A stretch of DNA of 33,817 bases from Alphaproteobacteria bacterium 43-37 (GTDB lineage: Bacteria; Pseudomonadota; Alphaproteobacteria; 43-37): positions 1 through 33,817 of the forward strand of contig MKSY01000002.1 of the NCBI GenBank assembly GCA_001897475.1. Direction: 5' to 3'. This document shows positions 16,560 through 24,618 of the stretch, in pieces. The stretch's first letter is position 1. Each line of letters opens with the position of its first letter. The notes under the pieces were generated by a model. It saw nothing but the letters and a program-made list of their open reading frames with translations. It did not search any database and was not told the origin of the DNA. Made by a program: the position numbers and the translations under genes.

Positions 16560-16843
16560 AAGCCGGACTTGCGCCTTAAAAAACCCAGCTCAACAGTCAG
16601 CTCTCCTATTTGCTTGTAAAGGGGAGCAGTTATCTGCTCTTCGTTCCTTGGGGAGGATGCTTTATCCCCAGCAAAGCGAGCCTTCAGCCCTTCAATAGCC
16701 TCCTTCTTCCACTTGCTAATCTGATTGGCATGAAGCCCATATCTTAACGCTAACTCTGCCAACGTGCCTTCTTCGCGAATCGCTGCCAAAGCCACTTTAG
16801 CTTTAAACTCTGGTGAATATTTTTTGCGTGTAATCTTTCCCAT
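16556..16843 (-). CDS. IS3-family transposase OrfA (HTH)
   Basis: 95 residues. The N-terminal helix-turn-helix [20 protein letters not shown], then [20 protein letters not shown], binds the IS ends; a leucine-rich C-terminus ([18 protein letters not shown]) mediates dimerisation. This is the standard first frame of IS3 elements, giving OrfA alone or the OrfAB fusion transposase. The stop overlaps the start of orfB. Confidence 0.92.
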   Translation of the reverse strand: MGKITRKKYSPEFKAKVALAAIREEGTLAELALRYGLHANQISKWKKEAIEGLKARFAGDKASSPRNEEQITAPLYKQIGELTVELGFLRRKSGF

Positions 16844-16953
16844 AATCGGCTCCTAATTCTTCTATCCTCAACTCGCAGATCTTCACCTTATCTGACTGTC
16901 TAATTTTTAGGGAGCACCTCAATGTTGCCCGCAAATAGCCGAACATACATGAT

Positions 16954-16982
16954 TTGTGTTATGTAATTGAATCTGCTATGCT
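16954..16982 (+). promoter_or_regulatory. candidate promoter of the surface lipoprotein gene
   Basis: -35 TTGTGT (16954-16959), 17-bp spacer, -10 TATGCT (16977-16982), about 35 bases before the ATG at 17018. It lies just outside the IS end, so the insertion left it intact. Confidence 0.4.
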
Positions 16983-17017
16983 TCAAAAATCTTTACGACT
17001 AGCATTAGAGGACATCA

Positions 17018-17482
17018 ATGAAAAAAGCAATTTTAGCCCTTTGCCTAACCCTTCCACTGGCCTCCACAGGTTGCTTGAATAAAGAAGGAGCCGGCACATT
17101 GTTAGGTGGTGCGGGCGGCGCACTTGCAGGAGCACAGTTTGGCAAAGGTTCAGGTAAACTTGGAATGGTAGCGATCGGAACACTTTTAGGTGCTTTTACT
17201 GGCAACCAAATTGGCCAGTCCTTGGATAAAGCAGACGCTATGCACGCAGATAAAACAGCTCAAAACGCACTTGAGCGCGTACCTTCTGGGCAGTCAATGA
17301 CATGGAACAACCCTGACAATGGCCACTCGGGCACATTAACCCCAACTCGAACATTTCAAGACCCATCTTCTGGCCAATACTGCCGAGAGTTCCAACAAAC
17401 CATTAATGTTGGCGGGCAAACTCAGCAAGCCTTTGGCCGCGCATGTCGTATGCCAGACGGAAGCTGGAAAATCACTCAGTAA
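17018..17482 (+). CDS. 17-kDa-antigen-like surface lipoprotein (glycine zipper)
   Basis: 154 residues. The signal peptide MKKAILALCLTLPLASTGC ends in a lipobox-like STG-C, so Cys19 should be lipidated and the protein held in the outer membrane. A glycine-zipper segment follows (about 25-68: GAGTLLGGAGGALAGAQFGK and IGTLLGAFTGNQIGQSLDKA). The C-terminal domain contains FQDPSSGQYCREFQQT and GRACRMPDGSWKI. This is the architecture of the rickettsial 17-kDa surface antigen / RT0821 family. It is monocistronic with its own promoter and terminator (17501-17527). Its molecular role is not known; family members are abundant surface antigens. Confidence 0.85.
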   Translation: MKKAILALCLTLPLASTGCLNKEGAGTLLGGAGGALAGAQFGKGSGKLGMVAIGTLLGAFTGNQIGQSLDKADAMHADKTAQNALERVPSGQSMTWNNPDNGHSGTLTPTRTFQDPSSGQYCREFQQTINVGGQTQQAFGRACRMPDGSWKITQ

Positions 17483-17500
17483 TTTTTTACCGCAGAAGAT

Positions 17501-17527
17501 GAGGGTGAGATTATCTCACCTCTTTTT
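17501..17527 (+). terminator. rho-independent terminator of the surface lipoprotein gene
   Basis: GGTGAGA-TTA-TCTCACC hairpin (stem 17504-17510 / 17514-17520), extended by flanking GA/TC pairs and followed by TCTTTTT. It starts 19 bases after the stop codon. Confidence 0.75.
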
Positions 17528-17625
17528 AACCTAACCCTACTTAGCCAGCTGTTAAAAAGCGGTAAAGGCTAAGTGGTGGGGCTGACGGTATCAGACAAAA
17601 AAATAGTTGATAGCGAGTTCCACCC

Positions 17626-19716
17626 TTAAAGTTCACCATGATCACCATACCACCAATCTTGCATCCTTTTCACAGAATTCCTAAAAGGATCAGCAACATA
17701 AGAGCACCATAGCTCAGATGTGGGCACAATTACATACTCTTGAACTGGCTGAACAACATAAGCCTGAACAACCCCAATATTTAATATTGGAATCACTATA
17801 TGATCTAATATTAACCCTACAGACATCACAGCTGTTTGCCCCCGAGCAAATATTTGATGCACAGACACACCTCGGATCATCGTCGTTTTAGCCTTGGATG
17901 TATACATTAACATATACACAGCAACAGCACAGGTTGTCACCACGCTTGCAGGGTTAGCTACAACAAAAGATTCGATAATCGCTGGAATAGCATACGAAGC
18001 AACCGCATAAATTCCCAATCCTGTAACAGCCCATCCGAAGGCACCTGTTACTGCATATAACCAACCTGGAGCATTTTGAATGGCTGGGAGCAATCCTACG
18101 ACCTTTTCACCAAATCCCCTAACCCATTCTACAGAAGTTATCCGGCCGCCAATATTTTTCATAAACTCAAGCATCTCAGCAGAATAGAAAAGACTTGTCA
18201 AAGCGGAAACCCCCACCACTGCTAAATCAGCCGTAGCTTGGGTTAATTCCATACGCTTATTGTCTATCATCCGATAAAACATGAAAGTGCCAGCCAATAC
18301 GGTTCCAACCGATCCTGTCAACCATATACCAAAGTTATAGATAGGCGCACCATAAGCGCGCATAAATGTATCCACCATTGACAAACCAGACCATACAGAC
18401 AGCCACGACAATAACTGAGCCACAGCTGGGATACCCACAAAATTCCTCAAATGCACGGTAAATATTCTTTCTAGACCCGGCCCTATCACTGGCGTATGGG
18501 CAGCCATAAACGTCAAAACCTTATGGGTATATCCAACCATCTTTTCATCATAAAGCTGAGCTGTCACAAACACAGGCGTCAAGGCTTTGCCCATCCAGAT
18601 GAACAGATCCCCATAAAATTTGGGGGTAAAGGGTTCTTGCTCTAGCAAGGCATCAAAACGTGCCTGAGAATCTTTCCAGTAAAAATTATCAAAATCAAAC
18701 ACAAGAAGTGGAAGCGCAAATAGGTTTAAGACAGCATAAAGATAAGCTGAGCCTTGAGGATGTAGCGTGAAGAACTTGCGATTCCGATTGAGCAGGTCGT
18801 AAATCTCACCAAAGTAGCTCTTCACGGCTTTGACAGCCAATGAGTATTCACCCTCTCCTATTAAAACCACAACAACCGCTGGACCACGAACAGCCTCTCC
18901 TAAATCTGCCAGCAATTCTTCCATAACGCCTACACCTGAAAAGATGTGCGCATATTTGTAATAATTAACACGCCACTCTTCGCTAATAGCCGTTACATTA
19001 CGATGGTAAACATTATCCAATAACTGCATAGTATCATTGGCAAGATGCCCAATGGCTACGTCCATTGGCACATTAACTTGCGTTAATTTATAGCCAAAAT
19101 AAAACCAATTTATGCCTCTTAATAACTCATTATTAACTCCACCTAAATTGTTTCTTTTTTTCTCGTCATCCAAAATCCAAATTCCGAATGGTACAATTTT
19201 TGACATTCCAAAAACATCCATACCGACTCTATCCCATACCCATGGTTGGGATATAGTTGTCGAAAACTCACTCCACCTTCCATAATGCCGACTATCTGAT
19301 ATGAAACGTTTAATCATATCTGGATGCATCTTGCTTAAGGTATCCTCTATTGGAGCTAAATCTGCTGTTTGCTCACTACCAGCAAACCTCAAAGCTCCAA
19401 GAAGAGCTTGATAGCTCGCCACACGATCCATAGACTGACTTAATGACGTACCATTTCCCTCAGCAGACAGCCCCGCAATAATCCTACCCAAAACTCCTTT
19501 CAAAATAGGTCCATCAACTTTCTCAAAAATAGCTTGTTCTTCTGGCGCTCCAGTGTAAGACTTAACACGCTCCAATGCATCTGGCACCAAATATCCTGGC
19601 GCTAGCGCTTCAAGCCAACTATTTCTTTGGAAGTCTGCAAAGGCAGTAGAATGGAGTGTAGTTACAAGGATGCTGACAACGATGCCAACAGATATCATTC
19701 TGCGGTACATGGACAT
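17626..19716 (-). CDS. large multi-pass membrane protein of unknown function
   Basis: 696 residues, not recognised. A signal peptide (ISVGIVVSILVTTLHSTAFA-DF) is followed by a mostly soluble region of about 300 residues rich in aromatic and charged residues. About seven hydrophobic stretches follow (near 330-345, 430-450, 468-488, 505-522, 555-585, 590-606 and 630-655). Several contain Gly/Ala-rich helices such as GIWLTGSVGTVLAGTFMFY. The C-terminus (VQPVQEYVIVPTSELWCSYV, then RMQDWWYGDHGEL) is probably soluble. There is no ATP-binding, protease or transporter motif that I can identify. It starts at ATG 19716 or the internal ATG two codons later. It stands alone, convergent with the lipoprotein gene and downstream of divK on the same strand. 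Confidence 0.75.
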   Translation of the reverse strand: MSMYRRMISVGIVVSILVTTLHSTAFADFQRNSWLEALAPGYLVPDALERVKSYTGAPEEQAIFEKVDGPILKGVLGRIIAGLSAEGNGTSLSQSMDRVASYQALLGALRFAGSEQTADLAPIEDTLSKMHPDMIKRFISDSRHYGRWSEFSTTISQPWVWDRVGMDVFGMSKIVPFGIWILDDEKKRNNLGGVNNELLRGINWFYFGYKLTQVNVPMDVAIGHLANDTMQLLDNVYHRNVTAISEEWRVNYYKYAHIFSGVGVMEELLADLGEAVRGPAVVVVLIGEGEYSLAVKAVKSYFGEIYDLLNRNRKFFTLHPQGSAYLYAVLNLFALPLLVFDFDNFYWKDSQARFDALLEQEPFTPKFYGDLFIWMGKALTPVFVTAQLYDEKMVGYTHKVLTFMAAHTPVIGPGLERIFTVHLRNFVGIPAVAQLLSWLSVWSGLSMVDTFMRAYGAPIYNFGIWLTGSVGTVLAGTFMFYRMIDNKRMELTQATADLAVVGVSALTSLFYSAEMLEFMKNIGGRITSVEWVRGFGEKVVGLLPAIQNAPGWLYAVTGAFGWAVTGLGIYAVASYAIPAIIESFVVANPASVVTTCAVAVYMLMYTSKAKTTMIRGVSVHQIFARGQTAVMSVGLILDHIVIPILNIGVVQAYVVQPVQEYVIVPTSELWCSYVADPFRNSVKRMQDWWYGDHGEL

Positions 19717-19806
19717 AACTGCTCCAAAAAACTTTTTTATTAAGTCATATTAGTGACTGTTCTGAAACTAAAAAACAAGACTAAAAACAAAAGGTTCTGG
19801 ATTATT

Positions 19807-20181
19807 TTAAGCGGCATCTCTATGGCAGAAATGCTGAATGTGCTCTAAGAACCGCCCAACAGAAATCGGTTTTGAAAGATAAGCATTACACCCAGACGCT
19901 AAAATTTTCTCTTCGTCACCATGCATAGCAAAAGCTGTAATAGCAACCACTGGAATATCTTTATGAGGAGGATTTTCTCTAATTTGTTTAATGATCTCAA
20001 ACCCTGAAATTTCAGGCAGCTGAATATCTAAAACCACGACATCTGGCTTGAACGACTCACAAAGCTCAATAACATCTAAGCCAGTGACAGATTGCGCTGT
20101 TTGATAGCCATTAGCTAACAAGACATCGTTAAAAAGCTTCATATTGAGGGTATTGTCTTCAACAATTAATACTTTTTTCAT
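19807..20181 (-). CDS. divK: single-domain response regulator DivK
   Basis: 124 residues consisting of a receiver domain only. Acidic pocket Glu8/Asp9 (LIVEDN), phosphoacceptor Asp52 (VVLDIQLPEISG), Thr82 (ITAFAMHGDEE) and Lys104 (YLSKPISVG) are all present. The string NTLNMKLFNDVLLANGYQT and the ending SKPISVGRFLEHIQHF match alphaproteobacterial DivK closely. DivK is the diffusible switch that controls the DivJ/PleC kinases and, via DivL-CckA, the CtrA cell-cycle pathway. The ribosome site AAGGGG lies about eight to nine bases before ATG 20181. The usual downstream partner pleD is absent. I found no clear CtrA box in the gap to rpmG. Confidence 0.9.
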   Translation of the reverse strand: MKKVLIVEDNTLNMKLFNDVLLANGYQTAQSVTGLDVIELCESFKPDVVVLDIQLPEISGFEIIKQIRENPPHKDIPVVAITAFAMHGDEEKILASGCNAYLSKPISVGRFLEHIQHFCHRDAA

Positions 20182-20279
20182 TCCGAGCGCCCCTTTTATG
20201 GTTTTGTACCATACTAGCTGCTCAAATTCCAGCCCTTTTGTTTAAAAAGTAGTTTTTTTTAATTTGATTATTATTATGG

Positions 20280-20308
20280 TTGACAAAAAACAGGCACTAA
20301 CGTTAAAA
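20280..20308 (+). promoter_or_regulatory. candidate rpmG promoter
   Basis: A perfect -35 TTGACA (20280-20285), 17-bp spacer, weak -10 TTAAAA (20303-20308), about 33 bases before the rpmG start. Confidence 0.4.
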
Positions 20309-20340
20309 GGAATGCGCATGTTTAAGTAAGGAGTCAAGTC

Positions 20341-20508
20341 GTGGCAAAGTCAGCAACAATCGTGGTTAAGCTTTTGAGCACAGCTGATACAGGGTACTTT
20401 TATGTAGCCAAAAGAAACCCACGCAAAGTAACAGAAAAGCTAACCAAGCGTAAGTATGACCCCATTGCTCGCAAGCATGTTGAGTTCAAAGAAACTAAGA
20501 TTAAATAA
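20341..20508 (+). CDS. rpmG: 50S ribosomal protein L33
   Basis: 55 residues from GTG 20341 to TAA 20508, with AAGGAG eight to nine bases upstream. The translation begins [20 protein letters not shown] and continues [31 protein letters not shown] and TKIK. This is the proteobacterial L33 pattern of a large-subunit protein near the E site. The zinc-binding cysteines found in some L33 forms are absent, as usual for this type. It lies between divK (divergent) and the thioesterase gene 75 bp downstream. Confidence 0.95.
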   Translation: MAKSATIVVKLLSTADTGYFYVAKRNPRKVTEKLTKRKYDPIARKHVEFKETKIK

Positions 20509-20583
20509 TTTTTATCACATATAGTTTTTCATCGCAGCAACATCAAAGCAGGCTATCATTCGATAACGATAGAAAATAACGCC

Positions 20584-20976
20584 ATGAGTGAAAACATCCC
20601 TCCATCACTTGAACGGCTTATGCTCCGATCCATTGCCATGCCCGCTGACACCAATCCATCTGGCAACATCTTTGGGGGCTGGCTACTATCACAGATGGAT
20701 CTTGCTGGCGCAAATGCTGGAACTCGGCGTTGCGGCGGCCCTGTTGTCACTGTAGCCATTGATTCTATTGCCTTTCATGAGCCAGTAAATGTAGGTGACG
20801 AAGTCAGCAGCTATGCAGAAGTCATTCATGTTGGGAAGACCTCTATGAAAGTTCAGGTAGATGTATGGACTCGCTCTAACAGAGTTGGCCCGCCAAGGCG
20901 GGTAGCTGAAGGACAATTTATCTTTGTAGCCATTGATGATAACAAAAGACCACGCCCCGTAGACTCGACCTCCTGA
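20584..20976 (+). CDS. yciA: acyl-CoA thioesterase, YciA-type hotdog fold
   Basis: A cytoplasmic thioesterase hydrolysing acyl-CoAs. 130 residues forming a single hotdog domain: RSIAMPADTNPSGNIFGGWL contains the catalytic Asp of the YciA group (PADTNPSGNIFGG), then DLAGANAG, FHEPVNVGDEVS, IHVGKTSMKVQVDVW and a final VAEGQFIFVAIDD strand. Physiological substrates probably include short- and medium-chain acyl-CoAs, but the sequence does not define them. It ends 11 bp before the convergent holin gene with no clear terminator between. Confidence 0.9.
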   Translation: MSENIPPSLERLMLRSIAMPADTNPSGNIFGGWLLSQMDLAGANAGTRRCGGPVVTVAIDSIAFHEPVNVGDEVSSYAEVIHVGKTSMKVQVDVWTRSNRVGPPRRVAEGQFIFVAIDDNKRPRPVDSTS

Positions 20977-20987
20977 TAACTTGCCTA

Positions 20988-21533
20988 TTAATATTTTTCA
21001 TTTTGTTCAAATTTTTTAAGGATAAGAGCAACCTGCTCATCTTTATTTTTACTACCTCGTGATGACCCAAACTCAAAAGCGTAAGCATCTTTTAAACAGG
21101 CACCAAAAATACCAGCAATGGTTGAGATGATACCTATCGCCTCACCAGGCATAGATGTTTGATAAAGAACCAAACTAAACAAGCATGCTGCCAGGCCTAA
21201 AGCCGCACAAACAACCATAATATCAGCGCGCATATTATAGACCCCGTGTCGAAGCATAGCTATATCTCGCTTGCGAGCGCTGTCTCTGTCTTTAGCTAAA
21301 ATTTCATCGACTTCTTTTTCAATTTGCGCCAACGATTGTTCAAACTTCTCACGTGCCATTGGATCCTGATTTAAGATTCTCACGATCCCTTCAGTAGTTT
21401 GTGAATTTGTCACATGTTTTGCTACCGAAATGATTTTTTCAATTGTTGCAGGATTATTATCCTTAATGAGTTTAGATATGGATGGAAACAAACCTACCAA
21501 CGCCAAAATAATAGGTAAAAAATTGATCGCCAT
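20988..21533 (-). CDS. holin-like protein, GTA/phage 3TM type
   Basis: 181 residues. One hydrophobic segment lies at the N-terminus (about 4-20, FLPIILALVGLFP). A charged middle follows with a helix ending in DRDSARKRDIAM, then two membrane segments (about 104-125 ADIMVVCAALGLAACLFSLV and 130-150 GEAIGIISTIAGIFGACL). It ends in FEFGSSRGSKNKDEQ. Three segments with an SAR-K-RD motif and FGSSRGSK ending suggest the holin family linked to gene-transfer-agent release and related phage holins. It would form membrane holes that let a wall hydrolase reach peptidoglycan, and it follows a wall-hydrolase gene by 17 bp. Family assignment is by pattern only. Confidence 0.65.
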   Translation of the reverse strand: MAINFLPIILALVGLFPSISKLIKDNNPATIEKIISVAKHVTNSQTTEGIVRILNQDPMAREKFEQSLAQIEKEVDEILAKDRDSARKRDIAMLRHGVYNMRADIMVVCAALGLAACLFSLVLYQTSMPGEAIGIISTIAGIFGACLKDAYAFEFGSSRGSKNKDEQVALILKKFEQNEKY

Positions 21534-21550
21534 AGTGACACAACCCTTTG

Positions 21551-21964
21551 TTAAATTTTATAGAAAATATGTGCGCCAATTTGGATTGTCGGCTTCACGC
21601 CAGCCGCCCATTCAGGCGCCGTAATACTTGTGGAATGGTAGTGGTTGCTACCTTTTGTCAAGTCGGGCCACAACCCATCACTCACCTTTTGCGCTACATT
21701 CAATGCAACACACCAAATAGGTTCTTTGAACCGAGTAGGCAAGCTTAACAGCAACAGATTAGGATCAGAGTCATTCCAGCAAGAAAACTGCTTTTTCGCC
21801 AAACACACTTCTTCCACAGTATTGCCAAATCTTTTTGGATCCTTCACACGGTTCATAATGACATTAGCGACAGCGATGAGACTGGGCAGCCCGCCACTTG
21901 GGCGGCAATACTCCCCTCTAGCTTCACCATAAATGGTATCAGCAAAAATAATCGTTTGATCCAT
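21551..21964 (-). CDS. SleB/CwlJ-type cell wall hydrolase (putative endolysin)
   Basis: 137 residues forming one Hydrolase_2 domain. The catalytic glutamate is in IYGEARGE (Glu14), followed by LIAVANVIMNRV, FGNTVEEVCLAKKQFSCWND, GSNHYHS and the C-terminal AGVKPTIQIGAHIFYK, all typical of lytic transglycosylase-like SleB proteins. It has no signal peptide, so it needs a holin to cross the membrane, and the adjacent downstream gene looks like one. Upstream on the same strand lie two tail-like genes. The set therefore reads as the lysis part of a phage-derived cluster. Confidence 0.88.
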   Translation of the reverse strand: MDQTIIFADTIYGEARGEYCRPSGGLPSLIAVANVIMNRVKDPKRFGNTVEEVCLAKKQFSCWNDSDPNLLLLSLPTRFKEPIWCVALNVAQKVSDGLWPDLTKGSNHYHSTSITAPEWAAGVKPTIQIGAHIFYKI

Positions 21965-22013
21965 ATTTTTACCCCTTTCATAAGGCGTTGATGGTTATTT
22001 TTTGAACAATGAC

Positions 22014-22886
22014 TTAAGATTTTTTTCTAGCAAACGTTAGAGCGAACACACTTTCACTCACCTGGTTCAACTGAACAGATTGCATACGAACTGGCAGAGC
22101 ATTATCTTGTCTAACGATGATTTGAATGCCCCCTGAAGCAACAGCCTCTGCCAGGCTATCCATTGTTACTTCTTGCTCTTGGACAACAATTTCCCGGTTA
22201 TTGTAAAATACCGGCTTTTCATAAGTGACCCCTGCTTTTCGCAAGACCTTAGATCGCACCAAATCAACATAAGTTTTACCCTGCCTCATCGTAAGCGAGA
22301 AGAATACAGGCTCACTTAAGTGTATCTGCCCACCATCGCCCATAACACCACCATAGCTCCACACAGGGTAGCCCCTAGGGCGGCCCGGGGGTATTACATT
22401 GAGACTGCCATCGGCTAACTGCTGATAGGTCAGAGTAAAGTGTCCGGCTGTTTGCTGACGAAACTCATGGATGTAAAAAGCACTTTGTAAAACCAACGGC
22501 TTCCCATCTTGCATCTCAATACGGTATTGCTGATCTTCTTGCCTTAACCCTAACCAAACGAATTCCACACCTTTAAGCAAATGGTCGCCTGAAATCGTCG
22601 ATTGAGCGGCTCTACCCACATCTGATGAATACAATCGAACACTCGGCAGCGGCTCTGCCCCAAGGTATACCTGAGCCGTCACATCATAATCTACCAATGG
22701 GATTTTCACTAACCGGCACGAGAGCTTCAATGTTTCAAGAACAACACCGCGCACAGCATTAATACGAACTTTTTCTCTTTTACCTAAAACGATTTCTTTT
22801 TCTGGCCATGGATGAGCATCGGCAGGCCGTGGCAATACGCCACGGTTAAGAGTTGCCACAAACAGCGGCTTGATCCAGCTGAACAT
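22014..22886 (-). CDS. uncharacterised protein in the tail/lysis cluster
   Basis: 290 residues, not recognised. No signal peptide and no membrane segment; predicted mostly beta. Regions of note are VRINAVRGVVLETLKLSCRL, a Gly/Pro-rich middle (VIPPGRPRGYPVWSYGGVMG, about 165-185) and a C-terminal beta segment with QVSESVFALTFARKK. It lies 21 bp after the putative tail-hub gene and 49 bp before the wall-hydrolase gene, all minus strand, so it is probably cotranscribed. A virion tail or baseplate component is the natural guess, but from context alone. Confidence 0.6.
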   Translation of the reverse strand: MFSWIKPLFVATLNRGVLPRPADAHPWPEKEIVLGKREKVRINAVRGVVLETLKLSCRLVKIPLVDYDVTAQVYLGAEPLPSVRLYSSDVGRAAQSTISGDHLLKGVEFVWLGLRQEDQQYRIEMQDGKPLVLQSAFYIHEFRQQTAGHFTLTYQQLADGSLNVIPPGRPRGYPVWSYGGVMGDGGQIHLSEPVFFSLTMRQGKTYVDLVRSKVLRKAGVTYEKPVFYNNREIVVQEQEVTMDSLAEAVASGGIQIIVRQDNALPVRMQSVQLNQVSESVFALTFARKKS

Positions 22887-22907
22887 AATGTTTTACTCCG
22901 GTTTGAT

Positions 22908-24401
22908 TTAGGATGAAGAAAGCGCAAAATGTTTACGAATAGTTTGATTCTTCACTAACGCTTGCGGATTTAAATGTACCTTAACTATGGTTGCGTTCAC
23001 ATTTAAATCACCAGATTGCTCCATGCCCTGTATCTGTGCCATAGCGCCATGATCGACGGCAACATTAGCAACGATATCTTGCATACCATTCTTTGGTTTA
23101 ACCTCTTCTTTTAATTGCACAGACAAATCCCCCCACGCATCAGAGATTTCGTTCTTTTTTTGAAGAAGATCTGCTCCATAAGATGAGCAAGCAGCGAGTG
23201 TAATCGTAATATTGCGGGCATAGCCTTGTATATAAATAGTATAATCAATAACTTTTCCCTCAAATGTTCCTTTCGGCAACCGAGGATCTTCAACCAACAC
23301 CCAGTCAAAAGTGGAGACAAGGTAGGATTCGTCATAAGGAACAGTTAAAGTTAAACGATGGTTTCGATGGCTAGCCCATAGCTTCATTTGAGCCACCTTC
23401 ATAGCATGGCGAATCGCCATTTTCCCACGATCACTCTCAAAGAAAGCTCTATCTTCAGAAACCTCTCCAACATCAGCTGCATTTAGCCTGAAGTGCTGGG
23501 GCATTACAGCCCCAAATGATGAAGCAGACGATAAAGTAACGTCCGTTTCAAAAATCTCGTAATAGTGGAACTTCTTTTCATGAGAGACAATCAGCTCAGG
23601 CTTCACGGTTGCAATTGACACAGGCACTTTTTCCTCTTCACCAACGTCAGACGCCATCTTGAGAACCGATGTGTCTTCCCTCTTTGTGATAGGCAAGTTA
23701 GAAGATATTACGGTAAAGACCCCACGGCAAAGAGGTTGCCCTACCTTTGGCCATGCTTCTTGCATAGACTGAGGGGTAAGCGTATGAATCGGGCCAGCGC
23801 CTTGCTGGATCAATCCACCAAGATCGAATAGCTCAAACGAACTACGCGACCAATTCATTTCAAATTTAAGATGAATTTTTCCATAAGGGATCTTTGTGAT
23901 ATCCAGGTGAAATACCTCATCTTGCGGCAAGTTCTTAAGAACAAGACCACGTCTCCCCTCAAACACATTATTAATACCATATTGTTGCTGCGCACGATCA
24001 TAGTCGAGAATGACGGAAACTGTTTCGATAGGATAGTTGAAGCCAGAATGCTCTGTGTGTTCAAATAATGAGTCATGCTCTTGCAGATATGGAGCAAAAA
24101 GCTCCCGGATATGGCTGATAGATAGCATTTTTGGCAAAAACACTAATGCAATAGCATGTAAGCCTTGTGGTGTTTGCCCAACATAACTTCCTCTAAACAA
24201 TAAACGATACTCGTTAGACGTCTTCTCAATGATCTCATACACACATTCATGACGCAGTAATTTTTCCAAATTGTAAGTTTTTGGGATACTTAATTGCGCA
24301 TAAGGCAGGAATCCTTCTTGCTGCTTAATTGTCACACTTAAAATTTTATCAATATTTTCAACAAAATTTCCCTGTTCATCTTCAACCTTTAGAAAAAACA
24401 T
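22908..24401 (-). CDS. putative phage/GTA-like tail or baseplate hub protein
   Basis: 497 residues, start ATG 24401 with GAGG four bases upstream. The N-terminal domain (about 1-90: VTIKQQEGFLPYAQLSIPK, then YRLLFRGSYVGQTPQG) has the shape of the first beta domain of tail-hub proteins. Near the C-terminus, the order TLTVPYDE (about 351), EDPRLPKGTFEGKVIDYTI (371-389) and NITITLAACSSYG (397-409) resembles tail proteins of alphaproteobacterial phages. No catalytic motif is seen. It is the first gene of the cluster running to the wall hydrolase and holin. The assignment is by pattern and neighbourhood; a non-viral secretion apparatus hub is the alternative. Confidence 0.55.
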   Translation of the reverse strand: MFFLKVEDEQGNFVENIDKILSVTIKQQEGFLPYAQLSIPKTYNLEKLLRHECVYEIIEKTSNEYRLLFRGSYVGQTPQGLHAIALVFLPKMLSISHIRELFAPYLQEHDSLFEHTEHSGFNYPIETVSVILDYDRAQQQYGINNVFEGRRGLVLKNLPQDEVFHLDITKIPYGKIHLKFEMNWSRSSFELFDLGGLIQQGAGPIHTLTPQSMQEAWPKVGQPLCRGVFTVISSNLPITKREDTSVLKMASDVGEEEKVPVSIATVKPELIVSHEKKFHYYEIFETDVTLSSASSFGAVMPQHFRLNAADVGEVSEDRAFFESDRGKMAIRHAMKVAQMKLWASHRNHRLTLTVPYDESYLVSTFDWVLVEDPRLPKGTFEGKVIDYTIYIQGYARNITITLAACSSYGADLLQKKNEISDAWGDLSVQLKEEVKPKNGMQDIVANVAVDHGAMAQIQGMEQSGDLNVNATIVKVHLNPQALVKNQTIRKHFALSSS

Positions 24402-24501
24402 TCAGCCTCACAAAATTATTTTATTAGAAATTGAAACGCATTTAGTTTGAATACGATCTATTTGATGGAGCTTTACGCAAAGCGGCACCCCTTGCTATTC
24501 T

Positions 24502-24528
24502 ACTTGGATCACTTGGCTCACTTGGAAA
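24502..24528. promoter_or_regulatory. three tandem 9-bp repeats upstream of accA
   Basis: ACTTGGATC-ACTTGGCTC-ACTTGGAAA: the hexamer ACTTGG three times at exact 9-bp spacing, about 90 bp before accA and 100 bp before the divergent tail-hub gene. Direct repeats of this kind in a divergent gap may bind a regulator of either gene. No match to a known operator is claimed. Confidence 0.3.
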
Positions 24529-24618
24529 AGGTTAATTTTTGTAAAATATAGTGGAGTTTCAACTTATTTATTTGTATAGTCACAGTGGATTTTTTGGTGC
24601 CACTTTTAGAAGACGTTC

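Larger units (their letters stand above)
15524..16921 (-). mobile_element. complete IS3-family insertion sequence, 1398 bp
   Basis: Two overlapping transposase frames (orfA 16556-16843, orfB 15615-16559) lie between imperfect terminal inverted repeats. The end upstream of orfA reads TGAGGTGCTCCCTAAAAATT and the other end TGAGCTGCGCCGGATATTAA, both followed by AGACAG-type sequence. The flanking bases (TAC left, ATG right) do not form a 3-5-bp duplication, and the interrupted gene does not resume on the right, so a deletion or recombination accompanied or followed the insertion. Both frames are intact, so the element may still be active. Confidence 0.85.
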
